Assembly: GCF_029338355.1 (NCBI RefSeq)
Contig: NZ_CP119802.1
Location: 1,240,001-1,304,000 of the forward strand
DNA: 64,000 nucleotides
Direction: 5' to 3'
Origin: Halosegnis marinus
Lineage (GTDB): Archaea; Halobacteriota; Halobacteria; Halobacteriales; Haloarculaceae
Of this stretch, positions 15,349 to 24,929 are shown piece after piece. Both the position numbers and the translations under genes were made by a program. The notes beneath the pieces were generated by a model that saw only the letters and a program-made list of their open reading frames with translations, made no database searches and was not told where the DNA came from. Position 1 is the stretch's first letter. Every line of letters begins with the position of its first letter.

Positions 15349-17232
15349 ATGACCGAAGAGAGCGTCTTCGACCGCTATCGCGCGGACGTGGACGAGCCGA
15401 TGCGTCGCCTCTTCGCCGCCTACGGGAAGCCCCGCTACGGCTGGTTCGCGCTCGGCGTCCTCGCCAACCTCGTCGCACAGTTCGCCTCCCTGGTGCCGCC
15501 GCTCGTCCTCGGCGCGGCCGTCAACGCGCTCAACGGACAGGCGTACACCCTCCCGCTCGTTCCCGACGGCGTCCTCCCGACGGGGTCGGTGGGCGCGTTC
15601 GAGCTCTCCGTCGCCCTCATCGCGGCCGCGTTCGTCGCCACGGGCGTCTTCACCTACCTCTACGGCGTCGCCGCCAACGAGTTCGCCCACGGCGTGATGC
15701 ACGCCGTCCGCGTGGACTGTTTCGAGAAGATGAGCCGGCTCGACATGTCCTTCTTCGACGACAAGCAGACCGGCGAGACGATGTCCATCCTCTCGTCGGA
15801 CACGGAGAACCTGGAGATGTTCCTCGACAACGCGCTCACCGGCGCGGTGCGGCTGGGCGCGATGCTGCTCGGCATCGGCGTCGTCCTCTTCCTGGAGAAC
15901 GCCTACCTCGCGACCGTCACGCTGCTCGTCGCCCCCCTCATGACCGTGTTCACCTACTGGTTCATGAAGCGCGCCGAGCCGCTGTACGCCGCCCGCCGTT
16001 CCACGATGGGCCGGCTCAACACCCGGCTGGAGAACTCCATCGCCGGGATGGAGCTGACGAAGACGACCGCCAGCGAGGAATACGAGGCCGAGCGCGTCCG
16101 CGGCAACTCGAAACAGCTGTTCGACGACACGATGGCGATGCTCCGGCTCTCCTACTTCTACCGGCCGGGGATGGAACTGCTCGCCGGGGTCTCGTTCACC
16201 CTCACCTTCCTCGTCGGCGGCTACTGGCTGTTCGTCGGCGCGCCGCCGGGCGCGACCGGGGAGCTACAGGTCGGGACGTTCGTCGCCTTCCTCTTCCTCT
16301 CCCAGCGGTTCGCCACGCCGCTCGCGGAGGTGTCGAACATCATCGACCAGTACGAGAACGCGAAGGCCTCCTCCGAGCGCGTCTTCGGGCTGATGGACAT
16401 CCCCGCCGAGGTGCGCGATGCGGAGGACGCCGTCGAACTCGACGAGGTCGAGGGCGACGTCGTGTACGACGAGGTCGACTTCGCGTACGACGGCTCCGAG
16501 ACGGTCATCGACGACGTGAGCTTCGCGGCCGAACCGGGCGAGACGGTCGCGTTCGTCGGCCCCACGGGAGCGGGCAAGTCCACGATGCTGAAACTGCTCC
16601 TCCGGATGTACGACGTGACCGGGGGGGAGATACGCGTCGACGGCCACGACATCCGCGAGGTGACGATGGAGTCGCTCCGCTCGCACGTCGGCTACGTCGG
16701 CCAGGAGACGTTCCTCTTCGACGGCACCATCGCCGACAACATCCGGTACGGCCGGTTCGACGCCCCCGACGAGGCCGTCCGCGAGGCCGCGAAGGCCGCG
16801 GAGGCCCACGACTTCATCACGAGCCTGCCGGACGGCTACGACACCCGCGTCGGCGAGCGCGGGGTGAAGCTCTCCGGGGGGCAACGCCAGCGCGTCGCCA
16901 TCGCCCGCGTCGTCCTGCAGGACCCCGAGATACTCGTCCTCGACGAGGCCACCTCCGCGGTCGACACGGAGACGGAGTACCTCATCCAGTCGTCGCTCGA
17001 CTCGCTCTCCGAGGACCGGACGACGTTCGCCATCGCCCACCGGCTCTCCACCGTGAAGGGGGCCGACACCATCCTCGTGCTGGAGGACGGCGAGGTCATC
17101 GAGCGGGGCGACCACGCGACCCTGTTGGAGGAGGGGGGCCTCTACGCCGACCTCTGGAGCGTGCAGGCCGGCGACCTCGACTCGCTTCCCGAGGGGTTCC
17201 GCGAGCGCGTCGTCGCCGAGGGCGGCGACTAA
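15349..17232 (+). CDS. ABC exporter, fused membrane and ATP-binding domains
   Basis: The 627-aa half-transporter has a type I exporter membrane domain (six spans, about residues 25-345). A nucleotide-binding domain follows, with Walker A GPTGAGKST from residue 404, signature LSGGQRQ from 508, Walker B ILVLDEAT and H-loop AHRLS. It should act as a homodimer, exporting lipid, peptide or drug-like molecules. Its position after the iron-uptake genes raises the possibility of siderophore or porphyrin export. There is no iron box and a separate TATA, so that link is weak. Its stop shares bases 17229-17232 with the convergent SLOG gene. Confidence 0.9.
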   Translation: MTEESVFDRYRADVDEPMRRLFAAYGKPRYGWFALGVLANLVAQFASLVPPLVLGAAVNALNGQAYTLPLVPDGVLPTGSVGAFELSVALIAAAFVATGVFTYLYGVAANEFAHGVMHAVRVDCFEKMSRLDMSFFDDKQTGETMSILSSDTENLEMFLDNALTGAVRLGAMLLGIGVVLFLENAYLATVTLLVAPLMTVFTYWFMKRAEPLYAARRSTMGRLNTRLENSIAGMELTKTTASEEYEAERVRGNSKQLFDDTMAMLRLSYFYRPGMELLAGVSFTLTFLVGGYWLFVGAPPGATGELQVGTFVAFLFLSQRFATPLAEVSNIIDQYENAKASSERVFGLMDIPAEVRDAEDAVELDEVEGDVVYDEVDFAYDGSETVIDDVSFAAEPGETVAFVGPTGAGKSTMLKLLLRMYDVTGGEIRVDGHDIREVTMESLRSHVGYVGQETFLFDGTIADNIRYGRFDAPDEAVREAAKAAEAHDFITSLPDGYDTRVGERGVKLSGGQRQRVAIARVVLQDPEILVLDEATSAVDTETEYLIQSSLDSLSEDRTTFAIAHRLSTVKGADTILVLEDGEVIERGDHATLLEEGGLYADLWSVQAGDLDSLPEGFRERVVAEGGD

Positions 17233-17684
17233 GCCCGGCTCCGCCGCTCGACGCTCGCTATCGCGTCCTCGACGGTGTTCACGGCCTCGAAGCCGTCGAA
17301 CTCCGTGAGGTCGTGGGTGCCGAGGCCGGCGACGGGCTTGCCGAAGTCGAGCGCGAGGCCGAGTTCCGAGAGCGTCCCGGTCCCGCCGTCCACGGCGACG
17401 ACCGCGTCGCCGTTGAGGACGACGAGGGTGTTGCGGGCGTTGCCCATGCCCGTCGCTATCGGGACGTCGAGGTACTCGTTCCCCTCGTCGGGGCGCTCGC
17501 CCTTCAGAATCCCTATCGTGCGGCCGTCGCGGAGCTTCGCGCCGCGACAGACGGCCTCCATCACGCCCCCGTAGCCGCCGCAGACGACCGCGTGGCCGCG
17601 CTCGGCCAGCCGCTCGCCCAGTTCGCGGGCGACGCCGTAGGTCCGGTCGTCCACCCGGCCGCCGCCGATGACAGACACGCGCAT
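17229..17684 (-). CDS. SLOG-domain protein, TIGR00725-like (LOG/DprA superfamily)
   Basis: The 151-aa Rossmann-like protein has RVSVIGGGR at the N-terminus, a GGYGGVMEAVCRGA nucleotide-binding turn (about 36-49) and VDGGTGTLSELGLAL (about 98-112). The last is the counterpart of the PGGxGTxxE motif of LOG phosphoribohydrolases, with Asp in place of Pro. The Glu is retained, so nucleotide binding and possibly glycosidic-bond cleavage are feasible. In a bacterial context such proteins are annotated only as TIGR00725. It stands alone between an exporter and hef. Confidence 0.75.
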   Translation of the reverse strand: MRVSVIGGGRVDDRTYGVARELGERLAERGHAVVCGGYGGVMEAVCRGAKLRDGRTIGILKGERPDEGNEYLDVPIATGMGNARNTLVVLNGDAVVAVDGGTGTLSELGLALDFGKPVAGLGTHDLTEFDGFEAVNTVEDAIASVERRSRA

Positions 17685-17736
17685 ACCCCGACTCCCGGCG
17701 CGGGCGGCATTTCACTTCCGCCCCGGCACGCGAACC

Positions 17737-17743
17737 CTTATTC
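17737..17743 (+). promoter_or_regulatory. TATA box of hef
   Basis: CTTATTC is centred 28 nt before the ATG at 17768. Confidence 0.45.
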
Positions 17744-17767
17744 GCCGGAACGCGCTAACACCGGCAC

Positions 17768-20254
17768 ATGGCGGCCTCCGACACGTCCGAGTACCTCGAC
17801 CGGCCCCTCCTCGCGCCCGGCTTCCTGGAGGACCGGTCGTACCAGACGACGCTCGCGGACGCCGCGTGCGAGGCCCACACGCTCGTCTGTCTCCCGACCG
17901 GGCTGGGCAAGACCACCGTCTCCTGTCTCGTCACGGCCCACCGGCTCGCCGAGTACGGCGGCACCTCGCTGATGCTCGCGCCGACGAAGCCGCTCGTCCA
18001 GCAGCACGCGGAGTTCTACCGCGAGGCGCTCGACGTCCCCGACGACGAGATCGTCGTCTTCACCGGGGACGTGCGCCCGGACGACCGCGCCGCCCTCTTC
18101 GAGTCGGCGCGCGTCGTGATGGCGACCCCGCAGGTCATCGAGAACGACCTCGTGGGCAACCGCGTCTCGCTCGCCGGCGTCACGCACATCACTTTCGACG
18201 AGTGTCACCGCGCGACCGGCGACTACGCGTACAACTACATCGCCGACCGCTACCACGCCGACGCCGAGGAGCCGCTCGTCACCGGGATGAGCGCCTCCCC
18301 CGGGGGCGACAAGGAGGAGATACTCCGGGTGTGTGAGAACCTCGGGCTGAGCGAGGTGGAGGTGATGACCGAGGACGACGCCGACGTGGCCGAGCACACC
18401 TACCGGACGGAGGTGGACTGGCAACACGTGGACCTCCCCGACGACGTGCTCGCCATCCGCGACGCGCTCAACGAGGTCATCACCGACCGGCTGGAGAAGC
18501 TGAAGGACCTCGGCGTGGTGAACTCCACGGACCCGAACATGAGCCAGGGCCAGCTGAACAAGGCGCGCGGCCAGCTCCAGCGGCTCATGTCCAACGACCA
18601 GTCGGAGGGGTACAAGGGAATGTCCGCCCACGCCGAGGTGATGAAGCTCCGGCGGGCGACGGAACTCGTGGAGACGCAGTCCGTCGAGTCGCTGCGGCGG
18701 TACTTCGAGCGCCAGCGCGAACAGGCGCGCTCGTCGGGGTCGTCGAAGGCGAGCCAGCGGTTCGTCTCCGAGCCGAAGGTGAAGGAGGCGATGCGCCTCG
18801 CCGAGTCGTTCGACGGCCTCCACCCGAAGTTCCGCAAGACCCGCATCCTGCTCGCGGAGACGTTCGGCCTCGAAGGCGGGTCGCGCGCCATCGTGTTCAC
18901 GGAGAGCCGCGACACCGCGGAGACGCTCACCGAGTTCCTCTCGGAGTCGTTCGACACCCGGCGGTTCGTCGGGCAGGGCGACAAGGAGGGCTCCGACGGG
19001 ATGACCCAGAAAGAGCAGAAGGAGACGCTCGACCGGTTCCGCGCGGGGGAGTTCGAGGTGCTCGTCTCCACCAGCGTCGCGGAGGAGGGGCTGGACGTGC
19101 CCGACGTTGACCTCGTCCTCTTCTACGAACCCGTCCCGAAGGGCGTCCGCTCCATCCAGCGGAAGGGCCGGACCGGCCGCGCCTCGGAGGGGAAGGTCGT
19201 CGTCCTCATCGCCAACGACACCCGCGACGAGGCGTTCTTCTGGATGTCCAGAAACGAGGAGAAGCGCATGGAGGAGGAGCTCCGGAAGCTGAAGGGGATG
19301 GCCGGGGAGGTGGAGGCCGAACTCGGGCAGGAGTCGCTGGCGGACTTCGCCGACGCGGACAGGGAGGAAGGCGACGCGGACGGCGAGGGAAGCGACGACG
19401 ACGCGGAGACCGACACTGAGGCGACGGCCGAGGCGAGCGCCGGCGCGGCCGCGACGAAGGGCCAGTCTGGCCTCGACTCCTTCGCGGGCGAGGAGGGGGA
19501 AGCCGACGGACCCGAAACGGGGGGCGACGACACGGAAGAGGAGTCCGACGACGAGGAACCCGCCCCCGAGGACCGCGTCGCCGCGACCGCCGGAACCGAC
19601 GGCGACGGGGTCGAGATCGTCGCCGACCAGCGGGAACTCGACTCCACCATCGCGCGCGACCTCTCGACGCGCGACGGCATCACGACCCGGCTCGAAACGC
19701 TCGCCGTCGGCGACTACGTGCTCTCGGACCGCGTCGTCGTCGAGCGCAAGAGCGTGAGCGACTTCCTCGACACCCTGCTCGGCGAGGACCGCTCGATGTT
19801 CGAGCAGGTGGGCGACGCCGTCCGCAACTACGCGCGGCCCGTGGTCATCGTGGAGGGAGAGGACCTCTACGGCGAGCGCAACGTCCACCCGAACGCCATC
19901 CGCGGGGCGCTGGCCTCGCTAGCCGTCGATTTCGGGGCCTCGGTCCTCTTCACCCGCGACGAGGGCGACACCGCCGACCTCATCGAGGTCATCGCCCGGC
20001 GCGAACAGGAGGAGTCGAGCCGCGAGGTGCGCGTCCACGGCGAGAAGTCGAACCGGACGCTGGACGAACAACAGGAGTACGTCGTCTCCGCCGTCGCGGA
20101 GGTCGGCCCCGTCACGGCGCGCGCGCTGCTCGAACACTTCGGGAGCGTGGAGGCCGTGATGACGGCGAGCGAGGAGGAACTGCTGGAGGTGTCGGGCGTC
20201 GGCCCAGTCACGGCCGAGCGGTTCCGCGAGGTTATCGGCGGCGACTACACCTAG
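17768..20254 (+). CDS. hef: Hef helicase/nuclease (archaeal FANCM/XPF homologue)
   Basis: The 828-aa protein fuses an SF2 helicase to an XPF-type nuclease. The helicase has PTGLGKT at 43-49, DECH at 144-147, and a C-terminal helicase lobe ending in the QRKGRTGRA motif VI. A long acidic low-complexity linker (about 520-615) leads to the ERCC4 nuclease, whose catalytic ERKxxxD is E659-R-K-SVS-D. Two helix-hairpin-helix repeats (VGPVTARALLEHFG, VSGVGPVTAERFREVI) bind DNA at the C-terminus. It processes stalled or branched replication forks. The unusually long linker is a common haloarchaeal feature. Its stop shares CTAG with the convergent gene. Confidence 0.95.
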   Translation: MAASDTSEYLDRPLLAPGFLEDRSYQTTLADAACEAHTLVCLPTGLGKTTVSCLVTAHRLAEYGGTSLMLAPTKPLVQQHAEFYREALDVPDDEIVVFTGDVRPDDRAALFESARVVMATPQVIENDLVGNRVSLAGVTHITFDECHRATGDYAYNYIADRYHADAEEPLVTGMSASPGGDKEEILRVCENLGLSEVEVMTEDDADVAEHTYRTEVDWQHVDLPDDVLAIRDALNEVITDRLEKLKDLGVVNSTDPNMSQGQLNKARGQLQRLMSNDQSEGYKGMSAHAEVMKLRRATELVETQSVESLRRYFERQREQARSSGSSKASQRFVSEPKVKEAMRLAESFDGLHPKFRKTRILLAETFGLEGGSRAIVFTESRDTAETLTEFLSESFDTRRFVGQGDKEGSDGMTQKEQKETLDRFRAGEFEVLVSTSVAEEGLDVPDVDLVLFYEPVPKGVRSIQRKGRTGRASEGKVVVLIANDTRDEAFFWMSRNEEKRMEEELRKLKGMAGEVEAELGQESLADFADADREEGDADGEGSDDDAETDTEATAEASAGAAATKGQSGLDSFAGEEGEADGPETGGDDTEEESDDEEPAPEDRVAATAGTDGDGVEIVADQRELDSTIARDLSTRDGITTRLETLAVGDYVLSDRVVVERKSVSDFLDTLLGEDRSMFEQVGDAVRNYARPVVIVEGEDLYGERNVHPNAIRGALASLAVDFGASVLFTRDEGDTADLIEVIARREQEESSREVRVHGEKSNRTLDEQQEYVVSAVAEVGPVTARALLEHFGSVEAVMTASEEELLEVSGVGPVTAERFREVIGGDYT

Positions 20255-20859
20255 AGGCGGTCGGCCGCGTCCAGCGCCTCGGCGGCCTCCTTCGCCGCGG
20301 CGAGGTACTCGCGGGTCGCCGCGAGGTCGTCGGCGCTCTCCGCCTGTGCCGCCATCTCTGAGAGCGTCCGCGCGAGCGAGGCCCGCGCGGCGGTCACGTC
20401 GTCGTCCGCGCGCCCGGTGCGTTCGGGCCGTGCGGGTGTGGTCGGCTCGGGACTCGGCTCGGGCGCCGGCTCGGTCGGCTGGCGCGCCTCGGCCTGTTCG
20501 GGAACCTCGGTCGGCTGCGGCTCCCCTCTCCCCTCCGGTTCCGGCGTCGCCTCGACACCTTCCTGTGACGCCGGTTCGCCCTGCTGCGCCTGTCCGGCCT
20601 GCCGGGCCTGCTCAGCCTGTTCCTGTCCGGCCTGTCCCGCCTCGGGCTGACCCCCCGGCCCGCCCTGACACGTCGGGCAGAACTCCTGTCCGTCCCACCG
20701 GAAGACGGGGTCGCCACAGCGGTCGCAGTGTTTGTTCGTCATCGTCGCGCCCTTGAGCAGGAGTTCGGACATGCGCTCGGACTGCTCGCGCTTGCGCTTG
20801 TCCTGCTCGAACTGCTCGCGCAGTTTCTCCCGCTCCGCCTCGCGGTCGAAGTCGCTCAT
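20251..20859 (-). CDS. zinc-ribbon protein of the autoantigen p27 (Sjogren/scleroderma) family
   Basis: The 202-aa protein has a charged coiled-coil-like N-terminus (FDREAEREKLREQFEQDKRKREQSERMSELLLKG) and a treble-clef/zinc-ribbon CDRCGDPVFRWDGQEFCPTC (about 44-63). A long Q/G/A/E/P-rich disordered linker (about 64-150) and a C-terminal helical hairpin (about 155-202) follow. The N-terminal helix plus zinc ribbon matches the archaeal 'autoantigen p27' domain, whose function is not known. I start at ATG 20859 (MSDFDREAE); the 64 codons upstream read into the khtT gene on the other strand. It is convergent with hef. Confidence 0.8.
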   Translation of the reverse strand: MSDFDREAEREKLREQFEQDKRKREQSERMSELLLKGATMTNKHCDRCGDPVFRWDGQEFCPTCQGGPGGQPEAGQAGQEQAEQARQAGQAQQGEPASQEGVEATPEPEGRGEPQPTEVPEQAEARQPTEPAPEPSPEPTTPARPERTGRADDDVTAARASLARTLSEMAAQAESADDLAATREYLAAAKEAAEALDAADRL

Positions 20860-20928
20860 ACCCGCCCGAACGCCGTCGCGTCGCAAAAGCGCTGTGCCCG
20901 CGGCCGCTCGCCCCCGTCGACACGAACC

Positions 20929-20936
20929 GTTTAGAC
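20929..20936 (+). promoter_or_regulatory. TATA box of the KhtT/KhtU operon
   Basis: GTTTAGAC is centred 27 nt before the ATG at 20959. Confidence 0.5.
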
Positions 20937-20958
20937 GCCTCCCGACCACGGGACGCGC

Positions 20959-21435
20959 ATGACCGTCTACGAGACCGACGTGCCGGGCGTCGGCCGGAAG
21001 TTCGAACTCGACCTCGACGCGGGCGGGCGCGCGGTCGTCCTCCTCCACCACAACGGCCGCGTGGAGCTGTTCCGCCGCGCGAGCGAGGACGCCGACTCAG
21101 AACGCCTGCTCGACCTCTCCAGCGACGAGTCCAACCGGCTCGGCTCCATCCTCGAAGGGGCGTACTTCGAGAGCGTCGACACCGACGAACTCGCGGTGCC
21201 GCTCGGCGACGCCGTGCTGGAGTGGACCGAGGTGCGCGACGACTCGCGGGTCGCGGGACAGACGCTCGCGGGCGCGGACCTGCGCAACGTCGCCGGCGTC
21301 TCCGTCATCGCGGTCCAGCGCGGCCCGGACACGACGCCGAACCCCGACGCCGACTTCGAACTCCGCGCCGGCGACATCCTCGTCACGCTCGGCACCCGCG
21401 AGGAGCAGGAGCGGTTCAAGGACCGCTGTACCTGA
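20959..21435 (+). CDS. cation:proton antiporter regulatory subunit, KhtT-like (TrkA-C domain)
   Basis: The 158-aa soluble protein has an N-terminal alpha/beta segment (MTVYETDVPGVGRKFELDL...) of the KhtT type. A TrkA-C/RCK_C domain follows at about 85-155 (GQTLAGADLRNVAGVSVIAVQRG ... FELRAGDILVTLGTREEQERF), which binds small ligands or nucleotides. It gates the antiporter encoded by the overlapping next gene (TGATG, one shared base at 21435). In haloarchaea this pair controls K+ or Na+/H+ exchange across the membrane. Confidence 0.88.
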   Translation: MTVYETDVPGVGRKFELDLDAGGRAVVLLHHNGRVELFRRASEDADSERLLDLSSDESNRLGSILEGAYFESVDTDELAVPLGDAVLEWTEVRDDSRVAGQTLAGADLRNVAGVSVIAVQRGPDTTPNPDADFELRAGDILVTLGTREEQERFKDRCT

Positions 21436-22613
21436 TGGCGGCCGTCCTGCTGGAGGCCGGCATCGTCTTCGCGGCGCTCGCCGTCGGCGGCGCGGTCGCC
21501 GCGCGCGTCGACCAGTCCGTCATCCCGGCGTACATCGTCGCCGGCCTCCTCCTCGGCCCGGCCTCGCCGATAGCACCCCTGCGGCTGGTGGAGACGACGG
21601 AGTTCATCGAACTGCTGCGCGAACTCGGCGTCGTCCTCCTGCTCTTCTTCATCGGGCTGGAGTTCAACCTCTCGCGGCTGGCCGCGGCCCGGACGAAGGT
21701 GCTTCGTGCCGGCGGCATCGACATGGGGCTCAACGGCCTCGTGGGGCTGGGACTGGGCCTCGCGTTCGGCTTCTCCGTCTTCGAGTCCGTCCTGCTCGCG
21801 GGCGTCGTCGCCATCTCCTCGTCGGCCGTCATCACGAAGTCGCTCATCGACCTCGGGTGGATCGCCGACCCGGAGAGCGAGGCCATCCTCGGCGTGCTCG
21901 TCGCGGAGGACATCGTCGTCGCCGTCTACCTCGCCGTCGTCGCCGCCGTCGCCGTCGGGGGGACGCCCGCGAGCATCGGGCGGTCGCTCGCCGTCTCGCT
22001 GGCCGTCGTCGCCGCGCTCGTCCTGCTCGCGGCCCGCGGCACGGCACTGCTCGAACGGCTGTTCGAGACCGACTCGGACGAACTGTTCCTCCTCCGGACG
22101 GTCGGCCTCGCCGCGCTCGTCGGGGGGCTCGCGCTCTCCGCCGGCGTCAGCGAGGCCGTCGCGGCGTTCTTCCTCGGCGCGGCCGTCGGCACGACCTCCC
22201 ACGTCGGGCGCATCGAGCGGCTCATCGTCAGCGAGCGGGACCTCTACGCCGCCGTGTTCTTCTTCGCCGTCGGGCTGGAGACGGACCTCGGGGCGCTCGG
22301 GGCCGTCGCCCTCCCGCTCGTCGTCCTGGTCGTCCTCTCGGCCGCCTCGAAGCTCGTCTCGGGGTACGTCGGCGGGCGCGCCTACGGGCTGGACGAGCGC
22401 CGGTCGACCCGGGTCGCGCTCGCGCTGGTCGCCCGCGGGGAGTTCTCGCTGGTCATCGCCGCCATCGCCCTCTCTGTCGGCGCGACCGAACTCGTCGCGC
22501 TCACCGTCGGCTACGTCCTCGTGATGAGCGTCCTCGGCACGACGCTGATGCGCTACTCCGGGCGCATCGAGCGAACCGTCGTCGCGCGGCTCACACCGTC
22601 GTCGCCAGCGTGA
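21435..22613 (+). CDS. cation:proton antiporter, CPA2 family (KhtU-like)
   Basis: The 392-aa integral membrane protein has about 12 spans. Family landmarks are the FIGLEF segment (about 74-79), the ISSSAVITKSLIDLGW helix break (about 130-145) and ARGEFSLV near 335-342. It exchanges K+ or Na+ for H+ and is presumably regulated by the KhtT-like protein with which it is translationally coupled. The ATG at 21435 is chosen from the overlap with khtT. Its 3' end overlaps the convergent dolichol-kinase-like gene by 23 nt, so both C-termini are encoded by the same DNA. Confidence 0.9.
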   Translation: MAAVLLEAGIVFAALAVGGAVAARVDQSVIPAYIVAGLLLGPASPIAPLRLVETTEFIELLRELGVVLLLFFIGLEFNLSRLAAARTKVLRAGGIDMGLNGLVGLGLGLAFGFSVFESVLLAGVVAISSSAVITKSLIDLGWIADPESEAILGVLVAEDIVVAVYLAVVAAVAVGGTPASIGRSLAVSLAVVAALVLLAARGTALLERLFETDSDELFLLRTVGLAALVGGLALSAGVSEAVAAFFLGAAVGTTSHVGRIERLIVSERDLYAAVFFFAVGLETDLGALGAVALPLVVLVVLSAASKLVSGYVGGRAYGLDERRSTRVALALVARGEFSLVIAAIALSVGATELVALTVGYVLVMSVLGTTLMRYSGRIERTVVARLTPSSPA

Positions 22614-23151
22614 TCGCGAGGGCGGCGGCGGGCGGAATGGTGAGGTTGTCGTCCACGACGTAACCCGCGACGACGGGCTTCACGCCGTCCGCGAGCGTCG
22701 CGGCGGCCGCGCCCGCGATGGCCGGCACGCTCCCCACGAACGGGAGCGCGAGCAGGGTACACACCCCGAACATCGCGAGGAGGACGAACCCCCGCTTCGC
22801 GGGCCGGAGCCCGCCCGTCGAGAGGAGCCCCGACACGGGGTCGCCGAGCGCGAGCATCAGCATCGCGGGTATCGCCGCGTCGGGCGCGAACAGCCACGCG
22901 ACGGCCGCCATCGAGAGGAGATACAGCGCGTAGCCCGCCGGGGCCGACCGTTCGTACTCGCGGGTGAGGCGGTCGAAGAACGCCCAGCGGACGCGCCCGG
23001 AGAGGCGGAGCGCCTCCAGCACGGCGGCGACGGCGACGGCGACGGAGAGGAGGAGTCGCAGGGCCGCGTACGGGAGCAGGTCGAGCGCGTACGCGAGGGG
23101 GAACGCGGCCCCCGTCGCGTGGACGAGGCGGCGCTCGACCTCCGCGCGCAT
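22591..23151 (-). CDS. dolichol kinase-like / CTP-transferase-family membrane protein
   Basis: The 186-aa membrane protein has about six spans. Conserved family features are the EVERRLVHATGA N-terminus, an LALGDPVSGLL loop (about 111-121), G-G-L-R-P-AKRG, and AATLADGVKPVVAGYVVDDNLTIPPAAALA (about 148-177). The last two resemble the cytoplasmic CTP-binding loop of dolichol kinase and phosphatidate cytidylyltransferase-like proteins. It may phosphorylate dolichol for N-glycosylation or act on archaeal lipids. Its ATG overlaps the glyS stop by one base, so it is the third gene of a leftward operon with the CBS protein and GlyRS. Confidence 0.78.
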   Translation of the reverse strand: MRAEVERRLVHATGAAFPLAYALDLLPYAALRLLLSVAVAVAAVLEALRLSGRVRWAFFDRLTREYERSAPAGYALYLLSMAAVAWLFAPDAAIPAMLMLALGDPVSGLLSTGGLRPAKRGFVLLAMFGVCTLLALPFVGSVPAIAGAAAATLADGVKPVVAGYVVDDNLTIPPAAALAITLATTV

Positions 23152-24929
23152 CAGAGCGGGTGGACGTCCTCGCGCTCCGAGAGGGCGGCGAAGTCGGTGC
23201 CTGCGCGCAGTTCCGTCAGCAGCGCCGGGAGGTCGGCGGCGCGGACGCGCGCCTGCGCGGTCGTGTCGCGGTCGCGCAGGGTGACGGTCGCGTCGTCGTA
23301 CTCCGCCTGTTCCAGCGTCTCGTGGTCCACGGTGACGCAGACGGGCGTGCCCACCTCGTCCTGCCGGCGGTAGCGCCGGCCGATGGAGCCGGACTCGTCG
23401 TACGCCACCTCGAAGCCGGCCGCGCGCAGGCGCTCGCGGACCTCCTCGGCCCGCTCGACGATGCCCTCGTCGTTGGAGACGAGCGGCGCGACGCAGGCGA
23501 ACGTCGGCGCGAGTTCGGCCGGGAGGTCGAGGTACGTGCGCGCCTCGCCGTCAACCTCGTCCTCGCGATAGGAGTGGATGAGTGCGGCGTAGAACAGCCG
23601 ACCGATGCCGAAGGAGGGCTCCACGACGTGCGGCGTGACGTGTTCGCCCGACTCCGTCACCGTCTCGACGGAGAAGTTCGCCACGTCCGTGTCCACCTCG
23701 TACGGCTCGCCGTCCACCTCGACTTCGACCGCGTCGCCGTCGAAGGCGTCGGGGTCGCGGGCCGCGAGGTCGTCCAGCGCCGCGGCCACGTCGGCGGCCG
23801 CGCCGCCGAACTCCGGGCCGAGCGTCGCCATGTCCGGGTCCACGGTCGCCCGCTCGACCGTTCGCGGCTCGTCGTACTGCCGGAAGACGGTGAAGTCCTC
23901 GCCCGAGCCCGCGGCGTGGTTCGAGAGGTCGTAGTCACTCCGGTAGGCGAAGCCGGTCGCCTCGATCCACTCGCCGTCGACCTCGACCTCGGCGTCCCAG
24001 CAGTCCGCGGCGTAGTGGGCGCGCTCGCCGGCGAGGTGCTGGCGGTAGCGGAAGCGGTCCATGTCGATGCCGACGGAGGCGTACCAGTCGCGCGCGACGC
24101 CGAGGTAGTAGGCTATCCAGTCCGACTCGATGACGCCCGCCTCGACCGCCTCGCCGACGGTGTACGTCTCGATGCCGCCGTCGCCGCTCTGCGCCTCGGC
24201 CGAGTAGAGCGGCACCGACACGTCCGCGACCTCGTCGAGGGGTGGCTCGTCCGTCTCGGGGTCGATGAACTGTTCGAGCTCCGCCTGCGTGAACTCGCGG
24301 ACGCGGATGAGACCCCGGCGGGGGGATATCTCGTTGCGCCACGCCGTGCCGACCTGGGCGACGCCGAAGGGGAGCTTGCCGCGGGCGTACTCCTTCAGCC
24401 GCGGGAACTCAACGAAGATGCCCTGTGCCGTCTCCGGGCGGAGGTACCCCGGCTGCGAGGTGCCCGGGCCGATGGCCGTTTCGAACATGAGGTTGAAGTC
24501 GTCCACCGGCTCGTCCGCGAGCGACGCGCCGCAGGCCGGACACGCGACGTCGAGTTCGCCGAGCAGTTCGGCGACGCGCTCGACGCCGAGCGCCTCCGCG
24601 TCCTCGTACTCCGAGTTGTCCTCGACGAGGTGGTCGGCCCGGTGGGAGGCGCCGCAGTCGGGACACTCCACGATCATGTCGTCGAAGCCGTCGAGGTGGC
24701 CCGACGACTCGAACACCGGCTCCGGCATCACGTCGGGCGCCGATATCTCCATGTTGCCCTCGCGGGTGACGAAGCGGTCGCGCCAGGCGTCCTCGATGTT
24801 GCGCTTCAGCGCGGCGCCCTGCGGGCCGTAGGTGAAGAAGCCGGCGACGCCGCCGTACGCCTCCGACGACCGGAAGAAGAAGCCCCGCCGCTTTGCGAGC
24901 TCCGCGACCGTCTCCAGCTCCTCGCTCAT
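23151..24929 (-). CDS. glyS: glycine--tRNA ligase
   Basis: The 592-aa class II synthetase is of the archaeal/eukaryotic alpha2 type. Motif 1-proximal AKRRGFFFRSSEAYGGVAGFFTYGPQG comes at the start. A zinc-finger pair VECPDCG ... VACPACG lies at about 90-155. The glycine-specific FNLMFETAIGPG, LRPETAQGIFVEF and motif 2 WRNEISPRRGLIRVREFTQAELEQF are present. Motif 3 is EPSFGIGRLFYA, followed by an anticodon-binding domain to the C-terminus. The start is ATG at 24929 (MSEELETVAEL); the open frame upstream is an antisense shadow of the CBS gene. It overlaps the CBS gene by 4 nt. Confidence 0.96.
   Translation of the reverse strand: MSEELETVAELAKRRGFFFRSSEAYGGVAGFFTYGPQGAALKRNIEDAWRDRFVTREGNMEISAPDVMPEPVFESSGHLDGFDDMIVECPDCGASHRADHLVEDNSEYEDAEALGVERVAELLGELDVACPACGASLADEPVDDFNLMFETAIGPGTSQPGYLRPETAQGIFVEFPRLKEYARGKLPFGVAQVGTAWRNEISPRRGLIRVREFTQAELEQFIDPETDEPPLDEVADVSVPLYSAEAQSGDGGIETYTVGEAVEAGVIESDWIAYYLGVARDWYASVGIDMDRFRYRQHLAGERAHYAADCWDAEVEVDGEWIEATGFAYRSDYDLSNHAAGSGEDFTVFRQYDEPRTVERATVDPDMATLGPEFGGAAADVAAALDDLAARDPDAFDGDAVEVEVDGEPYEVDTDVANFSVETVTESGEHVTPHVVEPSFGIGRLFYAALIHSYREDEVDGEARTYLDLPAELAPTFACVAPLVSNDEGIVERAEEVRERLRAAGFEVAYDESGSIGRRYRRQDEVGTPVCVTVDHETLEQAEYDDATVTLRDRDTTAQARVRAADLPALLTELRAGTDFAALSEREDVHPL

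Noticed and set aside
15349-17232. The ABC exporter as part of the iron regulon
   Set aside because: It has its own TATA and no TTAGG-N4-CCTAA dyad; adjacency alone is not enough.
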